Shown piece after piece: positions 58,727-64,000 of a stretch of DNA of 64,000 nucleotides (position 1 is the stretch's first letter; every line of letters begins with the position of its first letter). This DNA comes from Flavobacterium aquariorum (GTDB lineage: Bacteria > Bacteroidota > Bacteroidia > Flavobacteriales > Flavobacteriaceae), in the NCBI RefSeq assembly GCF_003254745.1, contig NZ_QKXH01000015.1:1-64000 (forward strand), read 5' to 3'. The notes under the pieces were generated by a model that had not been told where the DNA came from, ran no database searches, and worked only from the letters and a program-made list of their open reading frames with translations. The position numbers and the translations under genes are program-made.

Positions 58727-58778
58727 CTAAAACAAAGCTCAGAACAGTCTCAAAAAAAGTGCTGAGCTTAAGTTTTAG
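58727..58778. other. Intercistronic hairpin between GH16 and SGBP genes
   Basis: CTAAAAC plus AAGCTCAG pair with CTGAGCTT plus GTTTTAG (15 pairs with a small bulge). It sits 20 bp upstream of the GH16 start. It may separate expression of the binding-protein genes from the enzyme genes. Confidence 0.6.
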
Positions 58779-58788
58779 TTAAAATTAA

Positions 58789-59748
58789 TTAAGGTGCTGG
58801 TTTCAGTTTAAGATACCAAGCATTTCCAGTTTCAGTTCCTTGTACTCTTAGATATAAATAATCAGATGTAATAGCCAAGATTTCATATTCTTTTAGTACA
58901 GCACCGTATCCAATAAAAGTATCGACTCCAGCCAATAAAATACTCACTTGGGTAGATGGCGAATTATCACCACTAGACGCTTCAGCTGGCGCTCCACTTG
59001 AAGCAGGAACAAAAGAGAATGCCGAAGTACCGCCTGGATAATTATAACATCCTTCAGCTCCAGAACTAGGAATACCCGGAAGAGTTGTTAATGAACCCGT
59101 TTTTGTAAAAGCTCCATCAGGAGTTGTAACTTTTAATTCTAAATTCCCAGTAGCAGCAACTTTAGCAAAAGTAAAAGTAGCCGTATAGAAACAATTTGCA
59201 GAAGCTACCTTTTCATTAACTCCAGCAGCCCACCACTCTGGTCTGATAGAACCAACATTCCAAGGACCAACACCAAGATGACCAGGAACACTTTTATCAA
59301 CAACCCAAGTTTTTGAACCATCATTAGTCAAAGCTGTCACCATTTCTGCAGGTGCCGTAAAATCACTTCTCACAGTAACATCTTTAGTAATTAATGATGA
59401 AGTACCACCAACTCCATAAACCACTGCAGTAACTGTATAAGTATGAACTCCTACATTGGTATATTTTTTAGTCGTTTTTCCATTTGGCAACAAAACCAAA
59501 TCTACTGGTGTATTTGCATCGTAATCTATTTTATAGGAAAGAGCTTTATCGCCCGTTATGGTAAATTTCACATCACCGGAACCATTCCCATCTGGATGGG
59601 TAGCATCTTGCCCAACAACTTCAGCATTTATTACAATATTCGAAGGCGCTGTCAAGTCCCCCAGACTATATTCTTGTTCGTTACAACTAACTAACGTTAG
59701 AGTCATAGCGATGAAAAGCCCTAAAATGTATTTTATATTTGTTTTCAT
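58789..59748 (-). CDS. Surface glycan-binding lipoprotein with PKD-like domain
   Basis: This 319-residue lipoprotein has its signal ending at Cys22 (TLVSCNEQE). A PKD-like domain follows (about 35-130, with SGDVKFTITGDKALSYKID). The C-terminal domain, at about 140-319, is rich in Gly/Ser and aromatic residues (NVGSIRPEWWAAGV), which could hold glycan. No enzyme motif is visible. Position after SusD suggests a surface glycan-binding protein (SusE/F role). Spacing to the next upstream gene is 7 bp. Confidence 0.8.
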   Translation of the reverse strand: MKTNIKYILGLFIAMTLTLVSCNEQEYSLGDLTAPSNIVINAEVVGQDATHPDGNGSGDVKFTITGDKALSYKIDYDANTPVDLVLLPNGKTTKKYTNVGVHTYTVTAVVYGVGGTSSLITKDVTVRSDFTAPAEMVTALTNDGSKTWVVDKSVPGHLGVGPWNVGSIRPEWWAAGVNEKVASANCFYTATFTFAKVAATGNLELKVTTPDGAFTKTGSLTTLPGIPSSGAEGCYNYPGGTSAFSFVPASSGAPAEASSGDNSPSTQVSILLAGVDTFIGYGAVLKEYEILAITSDYLYLRVQGTETGNAWYLKLKPAP

Positions 59749-59755
59749 ATTTTTT

Positions 59756-60838
59756 CTAATTAGTTAATCTAACATTATCGATATAAATTACTTCACCAGC
59801 TCCTGCATCCGAATCATTAAATCGTAAAACAAGTTGAGTAAATTTGGTGCCTGCTGGTATTCCTGAAATAGCACTATAATCAAAGACAAGTTCTTCCCAA
59901 GCTCCAGAAGTGGTAAAAGCTGCTTTTTGTACTGCAACACCATTTGCAGGAGTTCCACCAACTGCCCATTCCAATTCAATATTTAATTTTTTACCAATAT
60001 TTGCTGCATCAGGATTATATGCCAAAACTTTAATTTTTTTACCATAAGCAAAATTAATTGGAATATTCAATGGACTGTATGTTCCACTCCAATTAGGCAC
60101 TCCTGTTGGTTTTGTATATTTGCCTACAGTTGCACTAGTGTTTAAACCTGTAACATTTGGGTTTGCCACTTTAGAAAAAGTCACATCACCAAAAGTCCCA
60201 AAAAAGTAATCTACTCCTGCAGTTTCAAAATCAATGGGAGTTCCAAATAATGATTTAGTTCCCTCAGTTTTTGCAGCACCTCCACTTAGAGCTACTACTT
60301 TCAAGACAAAAGGACCTCCAGTTGCTGGATAAGTATGAGCCGGTAATACTTCGCCTATAGCCATTGGAGTACCCTCTTCATTCGCAATATCTCCATAATA
60401 TACTAAAAATGAACTTGCATAATCAGCTTTAGCGCTTACTTTCATCTCATCAGCAGTTGTAATTTGTAAGTTCTCAGGAGCTCTGTAAACAACCTTCAAC
60501 GGAAATGTCTGCTCAGTTGTACTTCCAGATATAGAAATAGCTGTAACTTTTACAGTATAATCCCCTTCAGGATAGGCATGAGTTGTACTTTCACCTGGAG
60601 CCACTGTAACCGCTCCATCTGTACCATGACCATACTCTACCGCAAATGACGTAGCACCATCTCCAGTTGGAGTTATTTTTACATTTCCTGAATTGTCATT
60701 ACTAATATCAAATACTTTATTAACATTTCCAGAACCTGCGCCTGGCAAAGATGTATCATCGCTAATACCCTCTATCGAACAACTTATGGCGAGAGCCATC
60801 AAGGCTACAAGGCTTAATATAAATTTTATCTTTTTCAT
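59756..60838 (-). CDS. Surface glycan-binding lipoprotein with two PKD-like domains
   Basis: This 360-residue lipoprotein has Cys20 in LAISCSIEG. Two PKD-like segments lie within about 40-200 (NSGNVKITPTGDGATSFAVE, then EEGTPMAIGEVLPAHTYPAT). The C-terminal jelly-roll-like domain ends LVLRFNDSDAGAGEVIYIDN. That end resembles carbohydrate-binding modules of enzymes. It has no catalytic motif. It lies 14 bp from susD and probably binds glucan on the surface. Confidence 0.8.
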   Translation of the reverse strand: MKKIKFILSLVALMALAISCSIEGISDDTSLPGAGSGNVNKVFDISNDNSGNVKITPTGDGATSFAVEYGHGTDGAVTVAPGESTTHAYPEGDYTVKVTAISISGSTTEQTFPLKVVYRAPENLQITTADEMKVSAKADYASSFLVYYGDIANEEGTPMAIGEVLPAHTYPATGGPFVLKVVALSGGAAKTEGTKSLFGTPIDFETAGVDYFFGTFGDVTFSKVANPNVTGLNTSATVGKYTKPTGVPNWSGTYSPLNIPINFAYGKKIKVLAYNPDAANIGKKLNIELEWAVGGTPANGVAVQKAAFTTSGAWEELVFDYSAISGIPAGTKFTQLVLRFNDSDAGAGEVIYIDNVRLTN

Positions 60839-60852
60839 AATTTTATCTTTTA

Positions 60853-62361
60853 TTAATTATAGCCAGGGTTTTGTTTCAATTTAGTTCCTTGAAGTTCTCT
60901 TGTTGGAATAGGGAAAATTTCATCTACACCAGCATTAAAACCTCTATTTGCCAATTTAGCAGCCGCATCACCCCATCTTACTAAGTCAAAAAATCTTAAT
61001 CCTTCACCAGCAAGTTCCATTCTTCTTTCATTTTTAATGGCTGCAAGTGTAACTGGAACAGAAGGCAAACCAACTCTTGATCTAACAGCATCTAGCAAGG
61101 CTTGTGCTCTCGCTCCTGAACCTAATGCTTCAGCTTCCATTAAATAAGTATCTGCAAGTCTGATGATATAAGAATTTTGCTTGTAGTTTAATTCAGCTGC
61201 TCCTCCACCTGTACGAACATCTTCTTTACGGGGAACAAATTTGTTTAAAAAATACCCTGTATCTTGATATCCACCAATATAATCTGCCTCACCGGCAGCT
61301 TTCATAGCTTTAAGGTCTAATACGGTAGCTGCAAATCTTGGATCTAACTTTATCGCATCGTATAAATCTTGTGTAATAACATTAAAACTCCATCCTGACG
61401 GTAGATCAGGAGCTGGCGATCCTGCTGGCTTAGAATAAGTTCTAGGTCCTACCATTATATTCACAGAATTCCCTTCATCTCTACCGGAACCCCAGAATCC
61501 CCAATCAGAATTTCCAGCACTTGTATGAGATACCTCGATAAGTGACTCTGTATTAAACTTATTGGAAACAACCCATAAATCGCTGAATTTTGTCAACAAT
61601 TTGTTTCCATATTGATTTGCAGCTCCTGGAGTACCATTCACTTCAGCCAAAACAGCTGCAGCTTCCGCTTTTTTACCTTCAAACAAATATACTTTTCCAA
61701 GCATCGCTTGAGCTCCACCTTTTGTAAGTCGTCCCGATTCTGTATCAGCTGGAACAGATGCAGGTAAAGCAGGTATAGCTTCTGTCAAATCTTTTTCAAT
61801 TTGAGCATAAACTGCTTCAGAAGTTGCTTGTTCAACATTATACATATTAGTAGTTGTCAAAGGATCCAAAAGCAATGGAACATTCTTAAACATACGAACC
61901 AAGTTAAAATAATAAATTGCACGTAAAGCTTTTGTTTCACCGGCAAATCTAGATTTCAAATCATCACTCATTGCAACGTCCGGTAATTTTGAAAGCAATG
62001 TGTTAGCTCTGAAAATTCCTTGATAATGGTCATTCCAGAAACTTCCTGGTATATTTGTTGACGTAAGCGAGTGAGTTGAAAAATTTTGAATTCCTTCTCC
62101 ATCTGTAGATCCACCACCACCAGCATAGAAATCATCGGAACCAGCATTCATCATCGCCATCATATTTTCAAAACCTCCCGAATTTTTTCTAATAGCATCA
62201 TAAACTCCAACAAGTGCTGCGGTAGCTTGTCCTTCGTTTGAGTAATAATTCTCGGAAAGGAATGATCCTTTTGGTGCTACATCTACAAACTCTTCAGAAC
62301 AGGATCCAAAAGAAACAATTGCTATTGCAATAAAAATGTATTTATATTTTATCGTTTTCAT
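60853..62361 (-). CDS. SusD/RagB-family outer-membrane lipoprotein
   Basis: This 502-residue lipoprotein has its signal ending at Cys21 (SFGSCSEEF). It has the SusD helical fold with four TPR-like parts (ATAALVGVYDAIRKN, ALRAIYYFNLVRMFKNVPL). The C-terminus has ERRMELAGEGLRFFDLVRWG and the FPIPTRELQGTKLKQNPGY ending. It forms the lid of the SusCD glycan importer. It is 14 bp from susC and starts this run of surface lipoproteins. The identity is firm; the glucan target is inferred from the neighbours. Confidence 0.96.
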   Translation of the reverse strand: MKTIKYKYIFIAIAIVSFGSCSEEFVDVAPKGSFLSENYYSNEGQATAALVGVYDAIRKNSGGFENMMAMMNAGSDDFYAGGGGSTDGEGIQNFSTHSLTSTNIPGSFWNDHYQGIFRANTLLSKLPDVAMSDDLKSRFAGETKALRAIYYFNLVRMFKNVPLLLDPLTTTNMYNVEQATSEAVYAQIEKDLTEAIPALPASVPADTESGRLTKGGAQAMLGKVYLFEGKKAEAAAVLAEVNGTPGAANQYGNKLLTKFSDLWVVSNKFNTESLIEVSHTSAGNSDWGFWGSGRDEGNSVNIMVGPRTYSKPAGSPAPDLPSGWSFNVITQDLYDAIKLDPRFAATVLDLKAMKAAGEADYIGGYQDTGYFLNKFVPRKEDVRTGGGAAELNYKQNSYIIRLADTYLMEAEALGSGARAQALLDAVRSRVGLPSVPVTLAAIKNERRMELAGEGLRFFDLVRWGDAAAKLANRGFNAGVDEIFPIPTRELQGTKLKQNPGYN

Positions 62362-62375
62362 AATTCTTAGTTTTA

Positions 62376-64000
62376 TTAAAATTGTAGATTAACTCCAAGC
62401 ATGAATGTTCTTGCCTGTGGATAAATCCCTTTATCTATTCCAAATACACCACCGCCAATTTCAGGATCATATCCAGTATATTTAGTAAATGTGAACAAGT
62501 TCTCTCCCGTTAAGTAAAAACGTACTTTGCTTGCACCTATTTGTGAAACTACATTCGTTGGTAATGTATAACCAAATTGAATTAATTTTAAACGTACATA
62601 ATCTCCATCTTCCAAGTAGAAATTTGACATCTTACCAAAGTTACCATTAGTATCATTATTAGTAAGTCTAGGATAATCGTTTGATGTTCCTTCTCCTGTC
62701 CAACGACTCAAAGCCTCAGTTTGATAATTTGCATTTCCAACATCTAATCTGCGCAATCCCTGGAAGATTTGATTTCCTGCAGCTCCTTGTGCAAAAGCCA
62801 TAAAATCGAAATTTTTGTAGTCTAAATTCAAGGTCAATCCAAATGTGTATTTTGGAATATTGCTACCCAAGAACTGTTTGTCGTCATCATTGATAGAACC
62901 ATTACCATCTGTATCAACCCAACGGAAATCACCAGGACGAGCATTTGGCTGAATTAAACCACCTGAAGTATTTGTATAGGCTGCAATTTCTGCATCATTT
63001 TGAAAAATTCCTGCCGTTTTAAAACCATAGAATGAGTTATATGAATGCCCAACTTGAGTTCTTGTTACAGCTCCCATTGATTGGAAAGAAGCATCTCCAA
63101 CTATATAATTTGTATCAGAAGCAACATAAGTAACTTCATTTTCTAAATATGCAAAGTTTCCATTAACGGAAAAGTTAAAATCTCCAAATTGTTTTCTATA
63201 TCCTAATTCAACCTCAAGACCTCTATTTTCCATATCGGCAACATTTCCAGTTGGATTATCTGTGACCCCAACATAACCTGGAATATTTATCGGACGTAGA
63301 ATACCGTTAGTTGTTTTATTGTATACATCAACCGTAAGGGTTAAATCATGAAAAAACCTTGATTCAAATCCAATATCAGCTTGAGAAGTTTCTTCCCATC
63401 TCAAATCAGGATTATCCAAAGTCAGGTTCGCATAACCTGTAGTTATAGCTCCTGTATTTCCAAAAGAATAATTGTAACCGCCTTGTACCAAAGAAAGATA
63501 TCTAAAGTCTGGTATAGCATCATTACCAACCACACCATATCCACCTCTAATCTTTAAACTATTGATTACCTCATTTTCCTTCCAAAACTCTTCTTTAGAA
63601 ACTACCCATCCTAAATTGAATGATGGGAACACACCGAATTTATTATTTCCTCCAAAACGAGAAGATCCATCACGACGTATAATACCGGTAAATAGGTATT
63701 TTTCTCTAAAATCATAATTCACACGGGCAAATAAAGATGTCAATTTGTGCTCAGTCATATCATAAGTACTGCTGCTTCTGTCAGACTGTGGTATATCAAA
63801 ATTAAAAGAAGCATCTTGGTAACTTGTAATAGGTAAACCATACATTGTAGCACCCGAACCTCCACCAATATTATCTACATAAGAACCTTGTCCTAACAAT
63901 ACCGTAAAGTTGTGATCACCTATAGAATTTGTATAAGTCGCAATATTTTCATTATTCCATGCAAAACTGCTGTTTTCGCTTTGACCGTAACTATTTTTAA
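62376..64000 (-). CDS. SusC/RagA-family TonB-dependent receptor (C-terminal part)
   Basis: This is the C-terminal part of a SusC-type receptor of at least 541 residues. The frame is open to the edge of the window, so the true start lies beyond. No internal start near 63899 should be used. The beta-barrel shows typical blocks: FARVNYDFREKYLFTG, RRDGSSRFG, GGYGVVGND, NRGLEVELGYRK, and the ending ARTFMLGVNLQF. With SusD it imports oligosaccharides using TonB energy. The target is probably beta-glucan, judged from the downstream enzymes. Confidence 0.95.
   Translation of the reverse strand, partial: KNSYGQSENSSFAWNNENIATYTNSIGDHNFTVLLGQGSYVDNIGGGSGATMYGLPITSYQDASFNFDIPQSDRSSSTYDMTEHKLTSLFARVNYDFREKYLFTGIIRRDGSSRFGGNNKFGVFPSFNLGWVVSKEEFWKENEVINSLKIRGGYGVVGNDAIPDFRYLSLVQGGYNYSFGNTGAITTGYANLTLDNPDLRWEETSQADIGFESRFFHDLTLTVDVYNKTTNGILRPINIPGYVGVTDNPTGNVADMENRGLEVELGYRKQFGDFNFSVNGNFAYLENEVTYVASDTNYIVGDASFQSMGAVTRTQVGHSYNSFYGFKTAGIFQNDAEIAAYTNTSGGLIQPNARPGDFRWVDTDGNGSINDDDKQFLGSNIPKYTFGLTLNLDYKNFDFMAFAQGAAGNQIFQGLRRLDVGNANYQTEALSRWTGEGTSNDYPRLTNNDTNGNFGKMSNFYLEDGDYVRLKLIQFGYTLPTNVVSQIGASKVRFYLTGENLFTFTKYTGYDPEIGGGVFGIDKGIYPQARTFMLGVNLQF

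Noticed and set aside
59691..59700. CTAACGTTAG as a second LacI-type operator.
   Set aside because: Only 10 bp and inside the signal-peptide coding region of a lipoprotein gene, so chance is likely.
62376..63899. Treating the receptor as starting at 63899.
   Set aside because: That codon is a TTG inside the barrel-coding frame. The frame stays open to base 64000, so the gene is cut by the window.

Overview
The window looks like chromosomal DNA of a Flavobacterium or a close relative in the Bacteroidota. The evidence is AT-rich sequence, several TAnnTTTG promoter boxes, few purine-rich ribosome sites, a SusC/SusD polysaccharide locus, a stand-alone TonB plug protein and an MlaEFD lipid transporter. 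A search would be needed to name the species.

Layout. Bases 1-4849 are an integron-like gene-cassette array. Five same-strand cassettes carry small secreted, membrane and hypothetical proteins and are separated by about 135-bp repeats with complementary ends. In every cassette the first 9-10 bases are the exact reverse complement of the bases that open the repeat at its own far end. That is what insertion of a circle at a folded attC-like site leaves behind. The last repeat is cut off and abuts a REP-like palindrome. No integrase is in the window. Bases 5.2-17 kb hold housekeeping and envelope genes: a KAS III-like synthase, a methyltransferase and glycosyltransferase, an MlaEF pair, a DMT permease, GDP-mannose pyrophosphorylase, SprT, an SDR, a GNAT, LysE and an ATP-grasp protein. 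Bases 17-24.6 kb are mostly minus-strand stress or redox genes around an AraC and a Crp/Fnr regulator. Two of their promoters share a 40-bp element containing a 21-bp-spaced direct repeat.

Bases 24.7-41.4 kb carry anmK, a CHI-fold protein, glutamate dehydrogenase, a TonB-like protein convergent with exbBD, folC, a complete mlaEFD operon, a large AsmA-like protein, miaE, a glycosyltransferase and tRNA-Val. Next to the tRNA is a GC-rich monooxygenase with an N-terminal DnaJ-type zinc finger, probably imported.

Bases 43.4-64 kb are a beta-glucan utilization locus: a NrtR/AraR-like NUDIX regulator, GH3, an acyltransferase, an SGNH-type esterase, GH3, GH5-CBM6, two GH30, an endonuclease/exonuclease/phosphatase-family protein, GH16, two PKD-type surface glycan-binding lipoproteins, SusD and the C-terminal part of SusC, which runs off the window. 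The enzyme set fits a beta-1,3/1,6-glucan such as laminarin or a fungal wall glucan: surface binding and endo-cleavage by GH16, GH30 and GH5, import by SusCD, final cleavage by GH3. Dispersed palindromic repeats sit in several gene ends and gaps throughout.
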